DNA from: an uncultured Pseudomonas sp.
Lineage (GTDB): Bacteria > Pseudomonadota > Gammaproteobacteria > Pseudomonadales > Pseudomonadaceae
Direction of reading: 5' to 3'
Assembly (NCBI RefSeq): GCF_946886105.1
Contig: NZ_CAMPHV010000006.1
Coordinates: 1 to 64,000, forward strand
DNA length: 64,000 nucleotides
A program made the translations under genes and the position numbers. The notes beneath the pieces are model-generated. The model had not been told where the DNA came from and did no database searches. It was given only the letters and a program-made list of their open reading frames with translations. Below are positions 47,008 to 58,639 of this stretch, in pieces. Position 1 is the stretch's first letter. Each line of letters opens with the position of its first letter.

Positions 47008-48108
47008 GTGACGATCGCGCGTTGCCTGGCCCTTCTCGCCTGCCTGGCGCTCTGCGCCTGTACGCCGGGCGACGACGGCCTCGCGCTGCAAGCGGACTAT
47101 CTGCAACGCCTCGACAGGGCGCTCGATGGCGAAGCGCTCGACGGCATCGAGATTCTGGCCTTCGACAAGACCCAGCTGACCCGCTATCGCATGCCGCCGC
47201 GGCGTGAGCGCCTGCAACCGATCGCCGAGGTGCGTATCGGTCTGCTCGATCTGTTGATCGACGTGCGCCGCTGCCCCGAGCTGCAGCAGCAGATCAGCCA
47301 ACGCAACAGCATTCTCGGCAAGCAATTGGTGCCCAGCCGTCGCCTGGCTTACGAAGGCGATCTATTGCGCGCCATCGAAGCCTGCCTGCCGCGCCTGGCC
47401 AAGGAGCGCGATCAGGAACTGCGCGCGACCCTCGGCGAGCTGGCGGTGGAAAAACGCCGGCAACTGCCGCGGGTATTCTGGAACGCGTTGAACGGCAGCG
47501 CCGAGGTCGAGCGCTACCTGCGTTTCGCCGAGCAAGCGCTACCGCTCGACGCGGCCGAAGACAACGCTGCCCTGGATGCCCTGGCGCAGCTCGCCGATCT
47601 GGCCCACGCCCTGCCGCAGCGCCTGCCGCCGCCGGCCAGCGAACTCGACCCGCTGTTCTTCGCCCTGCATACCAGCCCTCAAGGCGGCCAATTGATCGCC
47701 AGCCTGGCCAGCCTGAGCCACAACCTGAACCAAGGCAGCGAGCTGCTGGAAAGCCGCCAGCGGCAACGCCCGGCCTGCCCGCTGGGGCAGGCGACGCCGC
47801 GCGGGCGCATTCTGCAGAATATTTTCGTCAAGTATTACGCCGGTGCCGTGCAGCCCTACCTGGCTGAGGTCGACCAACGCGGCCAGCGTTGGAGCCATAG
47901 CCTGCGCCTGCTCGCCGCGGCCGAGGAAATTCCGCCGGCCATGGGCGACTACCTGGGCAGTCTGGCCGGTACCGAGGCGTCGTTGTGGGCTGATTTCCAG
48001 CGGGCCACCGCGCGGCATGTGCGCGCCTGGCAAACCACCCTGAAAAGCTGCGGCCTGGCGCCTGGACAGGCAGGGTGGGAAAGCGAGGCGGTCAGGGGGG
48101 AGCCATGA
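47008..48108 (+). CDS. DUF3080 lipoprotein
   Basis: Lipoprotein of 366 residues. The GTG at 47008 follows GGGAG by 7 nt and opens MTIARCLALLACLALCACTPG, a signal with lipobox ending LCAC at residues 15-18. The mature part is helical, with conserved-looking segments LDGIEILAFDKTQLTRYRMP and GLLDLLIDVRRCPELQQQIS, as in DUF3080. Function unknown. The same order (pdxB, MATE, DUF3080, tusA, rlmM, acnA) is familiar from other pseudomonads as I recall. The frame upstream of 47008 is not used. Confidence 0.85.
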   Translation: MTIARCLALLACLALCACTPGDDGLALQADYLQRLDRALDGEALDGIEILAFDKTQLTRYRMPPRRERLQPIAEVRIGLLDLLIDVRRCPELQQQISQRNSILGKQLVPSRRLAYEGDLLRAIEACLPRLAKERDQELRATLGELAVEKRRQLPRVFWNALNGSAEVERYLRFAEQALPLDAAEDNAALDALAQLADLAHALPQRLPPPASELDPLFFALHTSPQGGQLIASLASLSHNLNQGSELLESRQRQRPACPLGQATPRGRILQNIFVKYYAGAVQPYLAEVDQRGQRWSHSLRLLAAAEEIPPAMGDYLGSLAGTEASLWADFQRATARHVRAWQTTLKSCGLAPGQAGWESEAVRGEP

Positions 48109-48169
48109 GGGTGAAGGTTGTTTTTTAGCGGTGCGAGCAGCGATCTGCGGTGCGCTTGCCGGCGCTGTG

Positions 48170-48232
48170 TTGGGTTACGCGGCGTTCGGTAATGGTGGTG
48201 CTTGTACATTCTGTAAAGCGCCGCTAACCCAA
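48170..48232. repeat. Inverted repeat before the tusA stop
   Basis: TTGGGTTACGCGGCG (48170-48184) and CGCCGCTAACCCAA (48219-48232) are inverted, one base different. It is the type of extragenic repeat seen widely in pseudomonads. It lies between convergent DUF3080 and tusA genes and may block read-through. Confidence 0.65.
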
Positions 48233-48240
48233 CCTACGGG

Positions 48241-48492
48241 TTAATCCGCTTTTTTGCGGATCAGGTACAGATAGGTGCCGTTGTCTTCCGCCTGTTCGAC
48301 CAGTTCATGGCCGAGAAACACGCAGAATTTGGGGATATCGCGGCGGGTCGAGGGATCGGTGGCGATCACCTTGAGCAAGCCGCCAGCTGGCAGGTCGCGC
48401 ACCTTGTTGTGCAGCATCATCACCGGTTCGGGGCAGTTCAGCCCGCTGGCGTCGAGGGTGTCATCGAGAATGGCGTTGGATTGCAAAGACAT
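48241..48492 (-). CDS. tusA: Sulfurtransferase TusA
   Basis: Small sulfur carrier of 83 residues with the CPEP motif; the active Cys20 lies in [11 protein letters not shown]. It passes persulfide sulfur to TusBCD for tRNA 2-thiouridine and to other acceptors. GGAG precedes the ATG. Convergent with the DUF3080 lipoprotein, and separated from rlmM by a palindromic repeat cluster. Confidence 0.95.
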   Translation of the reverse strand: MSLQSNAILDDTLDASGLNCPEPVMMLHNKVRDLPAGGLLKVIATDPSTRRDIPKFCVFLGHELVEQAEDNGTYLYLIRKKAD

Positions 48493-48579
48493 CGGTTGGC
48501 TCCAGAAACAGGCGGCTATTCTCGCGCAAAGCCGGGGTAAAGGTCACCTTTGCAGTTGCCCCGACGACTTGCCAGCCCC

Positions 48580-48646
48580 GTAGCCCGGATGCAATCCGGG
48601 GGAATGTATCGCCGCACAGACCGCTCCCGGATTGCATCCGGGCTGC
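48580..48646. repeat. REP pair, copy 2
   Basis: Inverted copies of the GTAGCCCGGATGCAATCCGG unit, the right one ending in GGGCTGC with one change. Same family as 44112 and 48886. First part of the repeat cluster between tusA and rlmM. Confidence 0.82.
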
Positions 48647-48660
48647 CGAAGCAGCTGATC

Positions 48661-48855
48661 ATTCCCACGTGGACGGTTCGATGAGGGAACGATCAAAGTC
48701 ACCCAATCGTAGCCCGGGTTGAGCGAAGCGATACCCGGGTATCGGCGCCCTGGGTATCGCTGCGCTCAACCCAGGCTACGTGCTGGCCGGCAGCACCTAC
48801 CCTCTCCCGGATGATCGTTCCTCACGTCGAGGCGTCGAACCGTCCACGTGGGAAT
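48661..48855. repeat. Nested palindrome in the tusA-rlmM gap
   Basis: Outer arms 48661-48681 (ATTCCCACGTGGACGGTTCG plus A) and 48835-48855 are perfectly inverted over 21 bp, with a second inverted stretch inward (AACGATCA near 48688 and TGATCGTT near 48812). An inner palindrome at 48709-48780 begins GTAGCCCGGGTTGAGCGAAG and ends in its near-inverse. A complete hairpin-within-hairpin can form. No coding function seen. Confidence 0.8.
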
Positions 48856-48885
48856 GCAGTTGGCGACGCTCCGCGTCGCAGCCCC

Positions 48886-48951
48886 GTAGCCCGGATGAAA
48901 TCCGGGGAATATATCGCCGCGCAAAACGCTCCCGGATTGCATCCGGGCTAC
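48886..48951. repeat. REP pair, copy 3
   Basis: Inverted REP unit as at 44112, with GATGAAATCC in the left copy in place of GATGCAATCC. It ends 15 bp before the rlmM stop, so it lies at the 3' end of the rlmM transcript. Confidence 0.85.
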
Positions 48952-48966
48952 CAAAGCGGCCGTTGG

Positions 48967-50022
48967 CTACTTGCTCAACCGGCGCAGATGGCAGGTGACC
49001 TCTTCACGGTCGTGGTAGAGCTGTTTGCAGGCGATCGAGACCTTGATTTTGCGCGCGGCGAAGCCGTCTTCGAGGCGCTGCAGTAAGCGGCGCACTTCGG
49101 CGTAGCGCTGTTTCATCGGCAGTTTCAGGTTGACCACGGCCTCGCGGCACAGGCCTTCTCCGATCCAGGTTTCCAACAGGGCAGCGTTGCGCGCGGGCTT
49201 TTCGACGATGTCGCAGACCATCCAGTCCACCGGTTGCTTGGGCTTCCAGGTGAAGCCGTCGACCATCAAGTGCTGCACCAGGCCAGTATCCATCAGGCTT
49301 TCGGCCATGGGGCCGTTGTCGATGGCGGTGACCAGCATCCCGCGTTTGACCAACTGATAGGTCCAGCCGCCAGGCGCCGCACCCAGGTCGACGCCGGTCA
49401 TCTCGTCCGACAGGCGCTCGTCCCATTGCTCGCGCGGAATAAAGGTGTGCCAGGCTTCTTCCAGCTTGAGGGTCGAGCGGCTCGGCGCCTCGCGGGGGAA
49501 CTTCAGGCGCGGGATACCCATGGGCCAGAGCGCGGAATTGTGCTCTTCGGCCATGCCGACGAAGACTTCGCGGCCGCTCTTGAAGGTCAGCAGCAGGCGC
49601 GGCTTCTGCCCATCCTCCAGCAGTTTTCCGGCCTTGCTCAGGGCCTTGCGCAGCGGCGCTTCGAACTTCTTGCAGAAATTCGACAGTTCCTTGCCGTCGT
49701 TGGTGTCCAGCACTTCCAGCCACAGGCTGCCGAATACCGGCGAGTCCGCCAAATGGCCGAGCAACACGCTGATGCGGTCCTGTTCCGGCAACTCGACAAA
49801 CATCCCGCGGGCCCACTGCCGAGGGAAGATCAGCTGGCTGAAGCGCAAGCCGCGCATCAGCCGTTCGGCGCCATCCGCCTCGCTGCAGACAAATTCGGCG
49901 CAGGCGCTGGCGGGTTTGGTCTTGGCGTAGCCGGCGACATCCAGGCGCGCCGCGTGCTCGGCGATCTCCGCACAGACCTCGTTCTCGAAACCGGGGCGGC
50001 AGTGCAGTAGCAAAGTATTCAT
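48967..50022 (-). CDS. rlmM: 23S rRNA C2498 2'-O-methyltransferase
   Basis: Methyltransferase of 351 residues acting on the large ribosomal RNA. N-terminal THUMP-like part (MNTLLLHCRPGFENEVCAEI), then a Rossmann methyltransferase domain with SAM motif VDLGAAPGGWTYQLVKRG, Asp in MVCDIVEKPAR and Lys in VVNLKLPMK of the catalytic K-D-K-E set. GAGGAG lies upstream of the ATG. It is divergent from acnA, 246 bp away. Confidence 0.95.
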   Translation of the reverse strand: MNTLLLHCRPGFENEVCAEIAEHAARLDVAGYAKTKPASACAEFVCSEADGAERLMRGLRFSQLIFPRQWARGMFVELPEQDRISVLLGHLADSPVFGSLWLEVLDTNDGKELSNFCKKFEAPLRKALSKAGKLLEDGQKPRLLLTFKSGREVFVGMAEEHNSALWPMGIPRLKFPREAPSRSTLKLEEAWHTFIPREQWDERLSDEMTGVDLGAAPGGWTYQLVKRGMLVTAIDNGPMAESLMDTGLVQHLMVDGFTWKPKQPVDWMVCDIVEKPARNAALLETWIGEGLCREAVVNLKLPMKQRYAEVRRLLQRLEDGFAARKIKVSIACKQLYHDREEVTCHLRRLSK

Positions 50023-50268
50023 CGGGGGCTCTCCTCAAGGCGCGCATCATAGCCGAGTCGGGAACCCGAAGCGCCAGGGACCTGTCCAGTTTAAAGACCC
50101 CCGCTCGCGCCGGCGCCGCTTTCCCACGGCGCTACGGCGCCTCGAACCGCCGATAGAACCCGACCTGTCGCCTGCCGGTGAATGGCGAGCCCCGCCAAGC
50201 GGAGCTAGGGTGAAAGTTCTGCAGTCATCAATCCGGTTTACCTGCCGGCAAGCCCTAGGAGATGCGCA

Positions 50269-53007
<2,739 letters not shown>

Positions 53008-53148
53008 TGTCGCTGAGCAGCCCATTTCAGGGCGGTTGCAGTGCAATGCACAGAACCTAGAATCGACTAAAGTACAGAGCAGCTTTCGCGACTCAACTTC
53101 GGGCTTAAACGGTCGATTACCTGACATCGACCATAGGACATTATCCCC

Positions 53149-54714
53149 ATGCGCAATAATCAGCCGATCACCCAACGCGAGAGAACCTTCCCGGCTCAAC
53201 AGCGCCTGATCTCCACCACCGACATCAAGGGTCAGATCACCTACTGCAACGACGCCTTCGTTGAAATCAGCGGCTACGCCCAAAACGAGTTGATCGGCTC
53301 GCCCCATAACATCGTGCGCCATCCGGATGTACCGTCAGCCGTGTTCCAGCACATGTGGGAGACCCTGAAAAAGGGCAAACCGTGGATGGGCATCGTCAAG
53401 AACCGCTGCAAGAATGGCGACCATTACTGGGTCAACGCCTATGCCACCCCGGTATTGGAAAACAATCAGTTGGTCGGCTACGAGTCGGTACGCACCAAAC
53501 CCAGCGCCGAACAGGTACGTCGCGCCGAAGCGCTGTATCGGCGGATCAATGGCGGTGGGTCCGCAGTCCCGAGCAGCGAACGTTGGCTACCGGTACTGCA
53601 GAACTGGCTGCCGTTCATTCTGGTCAGCCAGATCGGCTTTCTGGTCGGAGCCTGGCTCGATAGCCACTGGGGTTTCATTCTCGCCGCCGCCCTCTCCATC
53701 CCCCTCGGCCTGGCCGGGCTGGCATGGCAGAACCGCGGGATCAAGCGCCTGCTGCAACTGGCCGAACAAGCCACCTCGGACCCGTTGATCGCGCAGATGT
53801 ACACCGACAGCAGTGGCGATCAGGCGCGCCTGGAACTGGCCATGCTCAGCCAGGATGCGCGCTTGAAAACCTGTCTCACACGCCTGCAGGACACCGCCGA
53901 ACAGCTCGCCAAGCAGGCGCAGAAGGCCGATGCCCTGGCCCACAGCAGCTCGGCCGGCCTGGATCGTCAGCGCCAGGAAACCGAGCAGGTCGCCACCGCC
54001 GTCAACGAGATGGCCGCCACCACCCTGGAAGTGGCCAGCAATGTCGCCCGCACCGCCATCGCCACCCAGGAAGCCAACCGCTTGACCGGTCAAGGCCGCA
54101 GCATCGCCGCGGAAACCCGCGAAGCCATTCAGCGCCTGTCGCTGTCGGTCGGCGACACCGGTGAAACCGTCACCCGCCTGGCCCAGGACAGCAATGAAAT
54201 CGGCGGCGTGGTCGATGTGATCAAAGGCATCGCCGATCAAACCAACCTGCTCGCGCTGAACGCTGCGATCGAAGCCGCACGCGCCGGCGAAATGGGCCGC
54301 GGTTTCGCCGTGGTGGCCGACGAAGTGCGCTCGCTGGCGCAACGCACCGCCGAGTCCACCGGGCAGATCCACCAATTGATCGCCAAACTGCAACGCACCG
54401 CCGAAGAAGCGGTGATGGCCATGGAGATCGGCCGCAAGCAGGCCGACGACGGCGTCGAACGCGTGCAACAAGCCGATCAGGCCCTGGCCGGGATCAGCGA
54501 TGCGGTGGCGAATATCTCCAACATGGCCGACCAGATCGCCGCCGCGGCGGAGGAACAGAGTTCGGTGGCCGACGAAATCAACCGCAATATCACCAACATC
54601 GCCCAGCTGGCGGAAAAAACCTCGGACGAAGCGCACAGCAGCGCCGAACTCAGCAAAGGCCTGACCGCCACCGCCAAAGGCCAATACGCGTTGGTCGAGC
54701 GGTTCAATCGTTAA
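53149..54714 (+). CDS. aer: Aerotaxis receptor Aer
   Basis: Methyl-accepting chemotaxis-type protein of 521 residues. N-terminal PAS domain, about 20-125, with [20 protein letters not shown] and [20 protein letters not shown], the FAD-binding type that senses redox or oxygen. Membrane helices lie at about 146-190. The cytoplasmic signalling domain has the hairpin tip [20 protein letters not shown] and [16 protein letters not shown], which contacts CheA/CheW. No periplasmic sensor domain. A strong terminator follows. Confidence 0.93.
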   Translation: MRNNQPITQRERTFPAQQRLISTTDIKGQITYCNDAFVEISGYAQNELIGSPHNIVRHPDVPSAVFQHMWETLKKGKPWMGIVKNRCKNGDHYWVNAYATPVLENNQLVGYESVRTKPSAEQVRRAEALYRRINGGGSAVPSSERWLPVLQNWLPFILVSQIGFLVGAWLDSHWGFILAAALSIPLGLAGLAWQNRGIKRLLQLAEQATSDPLIAQMYTDSSGDQARLELAMLSQDARLKTCLTRLQDTAEQLAKQAQKADALAHSSSAGLDRQRQETEQVATAVNEMAATTLEVASNVARTAIATQEANRLTGQGRSIAAETREAIQRLSLSVGDTGETVTRLAQDSNEIGGVVDVIKGIADQTNLLALNAAIEAARAGEMGRGFAVVADEVRSLAQRTAESTGQIHQLIAKLQRTAEEAVMAMEIGRKQADDGVERVQQADQALAGISDAVANISNMADQIAAAAEEQSSVADEINRNITNIAQLAEKTSDEAHSSAELSKGLTATAKGQYALVERFNR

Positions 54715-54722
54715 ACCACAGC

Positions 54723-54754
54723 GGGCGCGCCCATTCGCGGCGCGCCCACCTTTT
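54723..54754 (+). terminator. Terminator of aer
   Basis: Perfect 9-bp stem GGGCGCGCC / GGCGCGCCC with a 7-nt loop, then ACCTTTT, 9 bp past the stop. Confidence 0.85.
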
Positions 54755-54813
54755 CAGCCATGCGCTAGCGCAGCGCTACACTTCGCTCAACGTTCTGCCA
54801 GCTCAGGTCATCC

Positions 54814-55437
54814 ATGCCATCCAAGCTGCTATTCCTCCCCGGCGCGTCCGGCAATACGCAGTTCTGGCTGCCGGTGGCGCAACGACTCGCTCACCCCGCC
54901 GAGAAAGTCCATATCGGCTGGCCGGGGTTCGGTTCCACTCCTGCGGATATTAAGGTTCAAGGCTTCGACGACCTGCTGGCGCTGGTATCGGCCCAGATCC
55001 ACACGCCGACCGCGCTGATCGCCCAGTCCATGGGCGGGGTCATCGCGGTATTGGCCGCCCTGGAAAAGCCGCAACTGGTCACTCACCTGGTGCTTACCGT
55101 CACCTCTGGCGGTATGGATATGGCGGGCTTCGGCGCCGAGGATTGGCGCCCGGCGTTCTTCGATGCCAACCCGGCACTACCCCGCTGGTTCACCGCTTAC
55201 CACGAAGACCTGACGCCCAAGCTCGCCACGCTGCGTATCCCCACGTTGTTATTGTGGGGCGATGCCGACCCGATCAGCCCGGTCGCGGTAGGGCAACGTC
55301 TGGCGGCGCTGCTGCCCTGTGCGCTGCTGCATGTCGTCCCGGGCGGAGATCACAACCTCGGCAATACATTCGCCTGTGACATTGCGCCCTTGATCGATAA
55401 ACACCTTTGCCGGCAATTGCCTAATCGGGCGGGATAG
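54814..55437 (+). CDS. Alpha/beta hydrolase
   Basis: Small hydrolase of 207 residues. Oxyanion-hole segment FLPGASGNTQFW near the N-terminus, nucleophile elbow AQSMGGVIA with Ser near 76, acid in GDADPIS, and His in GGDHNLGN, a normal Ser-Asp-His triad. It is short for the fold, with a reduced cap. Substrate unknown. No signal peptide. First of a run of small plus-strand genes; the ribosome site is weak. Confidence 0.85.
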   Translation: MPSKLLFLPGASGNTQFWLPVAQRLAHPAEKVHIGWPGFGSTPADIKVQGFDDLLALVSAQIHTPTALIAQSMGGVIAVLAALEKPQLVTHLVLTVTSGGMDMAGFGAEDWRPAFFDANPALPRWFTAYHEDLTPKLATLRIPTLLLWGDADPISPVAVGQRLAALLPCALLHVVPGGDHNLGNTFACDIAPLIDKHLCRQLPNRAG

Positions 55438-55503
55438 CCGTCAGCGAGAGGTGACGCCAAACCATCGATCGACTTCTCACCGTCACGACTTGGAGAGTTC
55501 GAT

Positions 55504-55869
55504 ATGAACAAAATCAACCTGCAAGAGAAGTTCGAGTTAGTCGATGGTTACTGGTCGCCGAAGATAGTCGGTGAACTCAATGGCCAATACGTAAAGCTGG
55601 CGAAGTTCAAAGGCGAAATGGTTTGGCACGCCCATGCCAATGAGGACGAGTTCTTTCAGGTGATCAAGGGCACTATCGTCATTCACCTGCGGGACAAGCG
55701 CATAACACTGCATGAGGGCGAATGCTTCATCGTGCCCAGAGGCGTCGAGCACAAGCCCGAAGCCGCGGAAGAAGCCCAGGTGATGATGTTCGAGCCCAAG
55801 GCGACGCAACACACTGGCGCCACCGAGAGCGACCTGACCGTCGCCATAGATAACCAGCACTGGATATAG
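55504..55869 (+). CDS. Cupin-domain protein
   Basis: Single cupin of 121 residues. Metal-site residues appear in WHAHANEDEFFQVIKG (motif 1, His and Glu) and PRGVEHKPEA (motif 2, His), so a metal-dependent role is likely. GAGAG-type ribosome site before the ATG. It could be an isomerase, dioxygenase or binding protein; which is not clear. Base composition is less GC-rich than in the core genes around it. Confidence 0.88.
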   Translation: MNKINLQEKFELVDGYWSPKIVGELNGQYVKLAKFKGEMVWHAHANEDEFFQVIKGTIVIHLRDKRITLHEGECFIVPRGVEHKPEAAEEAQVMMFEPKATQHTGATESDLTVAIDNQHWI

Positions 55870-55906
55870 CCACTGCCGCCAGGCATTTCTGTACAGGGAG
55901 CGTTTC

Positions 55907-56359
55907 ATGTACCACGCCGTTATTCGCGCAATCGTAAAAAACCTATTTCGTGCACTTAACAAAGGCGACTATGAGCCGATCCTGGCGGGGCTTGCGCCTC
56001 AGTTCGAGCATTGGTTTGTCGGCACCCACGCGTTATCCGGCTTGCGCACCAGCATGCCGACTACCAGAGCCTGGTATGAGCGCCTGTTGAAGGTCTTCCC
56101 CAATATAAAATTCGATATACGCAATATCGTCGTGAGCGGTTGGCCATGGAACACCCTGGTCGCAGTCGAATGGACCGACAGCTATACCCTGTTGAACGGC
56201 GAAAAACGTACGAACTGCGGCGTGCATATGATCCGCCTGGTTTGGGGCAAAGGTGTTTCCGTGCATATCTACTGCGATACCGAGCTGCTGCTGGAAAACC
56301 TCGCCATTCAGAAAGTCGGCGGCATCGGTGAAGCGTCTTATGCACCTTTGATCGATTAG
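55907..56359 (+). CDS. NTF2-like (SnoaL-type) protein
   Basis: Protein of 150 residues with NTF2-like features: FRALNKGDYEPILAGLAPQFEHW, a central MPTTRAWYERLLKVFPNIKF and WTDSYTLLNGEKRTNCGVHMIRLV. Such small folds act as cyclases, isomerases or ligand-binding proteins. GGGAG precedes the ATG. It follows the cupin by 37 bp. Substrate unknown. Confidence 0.8.
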   Translation: MYHAVIRAIVKNLFRALNKGDYEPILAGLAPQFEHWFVGTHALSGLRTSMPTTRAWYERLLKVFPNIKFDIRNIVVSGWPWNTLVAVEWTDSYTLLNGEKRTNCGVHMIRLVWGKGVSVHIYCDTELLLENLAIQKVGGIGEASYAPLID

Positions 56360-56437
56360 CAGGCCTCAAGAAAAAGTTAGGTCGCCTGACTTACCGCCTG
56401 CAAACTGCCTCCGCCACGCGCCATAACTGGACACAGC

Positions 56438-56983
56438 ATGTCGACCATCCCCACCAGCCGCAAAGATGTCCTACGCAATTACTTCCGGGCCAAGGATGAA
56501 AACCGCCCACATCTACTGGCCCGTGTTTTCTCAGCCGACGCCACGCTCGAGGTACGCAACCGCGCCAGCGAAATCGCTTTCCCGGCATTCACCGCAGGCC
56601 GTGCGGCAATTACCGACGTGCTGGTGCGCACCTTCGGCCAGACCTATGAAAATGTCTATTCCTTCTACATGGCGCGGCCAGCATCGGATACCCAGACATT
56701 CCCATGTGATTGGCTCGTCATCATGACCGAGAAGAACAGCAGGAACGTGCGGGTGGGATGCGGTCGGTACGGCTGGACGTTCGCGTCAGACACAGCGGGC
56801 TTGGCGACAAATCTGCTCATCACTATCGAGGCAATGCTGGTGCTACCGCCCGAATCGCTCGAGCCCACTTATCGATGGATGGCTGAACTCGAGTATCCCT
56901 GGTCCTCGGCCACGGAAGTCGAGGCGGCTGCGCCATCAGTTGAGCCGCTTGCCCAGGTCGTACGCTACCTCCGCGGACGCTGA
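56438..56983 (+). CDS. NTF2-like protein, second copy type
   Basis: Protein of 181 residues. The part NRPHLLARVFSADATLEVRN and WLVIMTEKNSRNVRVGCGRYGW suggest an NTF2/SnoaL-like fold, with a longer C-terminal tail. Not close in sequence to the gene before it. Unknown function. The ribosome site is weak and the start is uncertain by a few codons. Confidence 0.7.
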   Translation: MSTIPTSRKDVLRNYFRAKDENRPHLLARVFSADATLEVRNRASEIAFPAFTAGRAAITDVLVRTFGQTYENVYSFYMARPASDTQTFPCDWLVIMTEKNSRNVRVGCGRYGWTFASDTAGLATNLLITIEAMLVLPPESLEPTYRWMAELEYPWSSATEVEAAAPSVEPLAQVVRYLRGR

Positions 56984-57028
56984 GGACGAACGCCCGCTGC
57001 AAGTATTTTCACCAATGAAGATAGGACC

Positions 57029-57490
57029 ATGCCGTACAACCTGAAATTTTCGACGCACCTTAGCGCATCGCCCTCCAGCGTCTGGCAGTGGATGACGTCG
57101 TTCGACGGTATTTCCAAGGAAATGGCGCCTTATCTGCAAATGTCCGTGCCCCGCGGTGTCGAAAACCTCCGCTCGGTCGGGTTCCAGCCCGGCAAGCCGA
57201 TGTTTCGCAGCTGGATTCGCCTCTTTGGCCTGATTCCCTTCGACTATTCGGACCTCACCCTGCTAAGCCTCGAAGAGGGAGTCGGCTTCGTCGAGCACTC
57301 GCCCATGGGCAGCATGCGCAGTTGGCGGCATGTGCGCCAGCTGACGCCCACAGGAGGCGGCTGCGTGCTGACCGATGAATTGACCTTCGAACCCAGGCTC
57401 GCCGGCTGGTTGTCCTGCCGAATCGTGCGGGCATTCTTTAATCATCGACATCGCATGCTGGAGCGCCACCTGGGTAAGTTCATCGAATGA
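57029..57490 (+). CDS. SRPBCC-family protein
   Basis: Protein of 153 residues in the START/Bet v1-like (SRPBCC) superfamily: FSTHLSASPSSVWQWMTSF at the N-terminus, VGFVEHSPMGSMRSWRHVR in the middle and CVLTDELTFEPRLAGWLSC, ending in a long helix RAFFNHRHRMLERHLGKF. The fold makes a hydrophobic pocket used by polyketide cyclases and lipid binders. AGGA upstream of the ATG. Ligand unknown. Confidence 0.82.
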   Translation: MPYNLKFSTHLSASPSSVWQWMTSFDGISKEMAPYLQMSVPRGVENLRSVGFQPGKPMFRSWIRLFGLIPFDYSDLTLLSLEEGVGFVEHSPMGSMRSWRHVRQLTPTGGGCVLTDELTFEPRLAGWLSCRIVRAFFNHRHRMLERHLGKFIE

Positions 57491-57559
57491 CGCAGCGCGG
57501 CGGCGACTACGCTGATGGAGCGGATCAAGCCAAACCTGGCATCTAGCAAGGAGTTACCC

Positions 57560-57988
57560 GTGTTCACTCAATCTCTGTACATCGCCGGCTGCATTCCCTT
57601 TCTGATCCTGGGCCTGCTGCATACGGTCTATACGATCGCGGACACCTACAACCCCAAAAGAATCGTGCCCTACGAACCCGGCGTCATGGGTTTGATGAAA
57701 GACTCCACGCTCGCGTTGACCAAGGAAACCGACATGTGGCGCGCATGGGTTGGATTCAATATCAGCCATGGCGTCGGTGTGCTGTTTTTCGCCATTACCC
57801 TTCTCTACCTGGCGGTGCTGCATATCGCCTTCTTGCAAAGCTCGCTCTTCCTGCTGATCGCTTCACCCCTGGTCGCCTTGGTTTACCTGCTGCTGTCGAG
57901 GAAATACTGGTTCCGTATTCCCGCTGCGGGTTCGGCGATAGGCTTGCTGTGCTTCCTCGCCGGCTCGCTGGCCCAGGCCTTTGCCTGA
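57560..57988 (+). CDS. Small membrane protein of unknown function
   Basis: Protein of 142 residues with four predicted helices: ITQSL-type N-terminal region and PFLILGLLHTVYTIAD, then GFNISHGVGVLFFAITLLYL, SSLFLLIASPLVALVYLLL and AGSAIGLLCFLAGSLAQAF. GTG at 57560 is preferred because AAGGAG lies 6 nt upstream; an ATG at 57515 has no site. No family named with confidence. It ends the run of small accessory genes. Confidence 0.7.
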   Translation: MFTQSLYIAGCIPFLILGLLHTVYTIADTYNPKRIVPYEPGVMGLMKDSTLALTKETDMWRAWVGFNISHGVGVLFFAITLLYLAVLHIAFLQSSLFLLIASPLVALVYLLLSRKYWFRIPAAGSAIGLLCFLAGSLAQAFA

Positions 57989-58060
57989 GCCTGTCCCGTA
58001 GCGATCGGGCGGCGCCATCACACGACGGCGCTGTATGCCCAAATATTAATTTGCAGCAGG

Positions 58061-58089
58061 TGTAACCAAAGATCCTTCCCCGCCGTATC
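58061..58089 (+). promoter_or_regulatory. Candidate ECF-sigma promoter
   Basis: TGTAACC (58061-58067) is followed after 16 nt by CGTATC (58084-58089). An AAC-containing -35 and a CGT-type -10 at this spacing are typical of promoters used by ECF sigma factors. It precedes the TPR-sigma-anti-sigma genes, so autoregulation is plausible. It lies 41 bp before the TPR ATG. Confidence 0.6.
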
Positions 58090-58129
58090 TATCAGTGTCG
58101 TTACTCAAACCCACTGAAGGAAGGTATCC

Positions 58130-58612
58130 ATGTCCAGCACAACCCAACAGCTCAAGAGCCTGATCGGCGCCGTGGTTTTCGCATTTGCCGGCACGCTGTC
58201 CGCCGCCGACTATTCGGCCCCGGCCAAACCCGCCAAGGCGGTCGAAACCTCAGGGATAGGCGCGGCGCGCCAGGCCATCGACAAGTGGGAATATGAAAAA
58301 GCCATCGCCCTACTCAAGACCGAAGCAGCCAAGGACCCGAACAACGCCGATGTGCAGAATCTGCTGGGCTACAGTAATCGCAAGCTGAAGCGCTACGACC
58401 TGGCCCTGAGTTACTACCAAAAGGCATTGGCCTTGCAGCCCGAGCATCGCGGCGCCAACAACTACCTCGGCCACCTGTATCTGGAAACCGGCGAGTTGCA
58501 AAAGGCTCGCGAGCGGCTCGCCGTGCTGGACCAGGCCTGCACCTTCGGTTGCGAGGAATACAGCGAACTGAAGCAGGCCATCGCCGCGCAACAACAGCTT
58601 GCCGATAATTGA
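58130..58612 (+). CDS. Exported tetratricopeptide-repeat protein
   Basis: Protein of 160 residues with a signal peptide (about 1-25, ending LSAAD). TPR-type helices: GAARQAIDKWEYEKAIALLK, ADVQNLLGYSNRKLKRYDLA, YQKALALQPEHRGANNYLGH and YLETGELQKARERLAVLDQ. A protein-binding role in the periplasm is likely. GGAAGG precedes the ATG. First gene of the sigma cluster, 27 bp before the sigma gene, so probably in the same transcript. Confidence 0.88.
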   Translation: MSSTTQQLKSLIGAVVFAFAGTLSAADYSAPAKPAKAVETSGIGAARQAIDKWEYEKAIALLKTEAAKDPNNADVQNLLGYSNRKLKRYDLALSYYQKALALQPEHRGANNYLGHLYLETGELQKARERLAVLDQACTFGCEEYSELKQAIAAQQQLADN

Positions 58613-58639
58613 TACCCGCTTCGCTATCCAAGGGATTGC

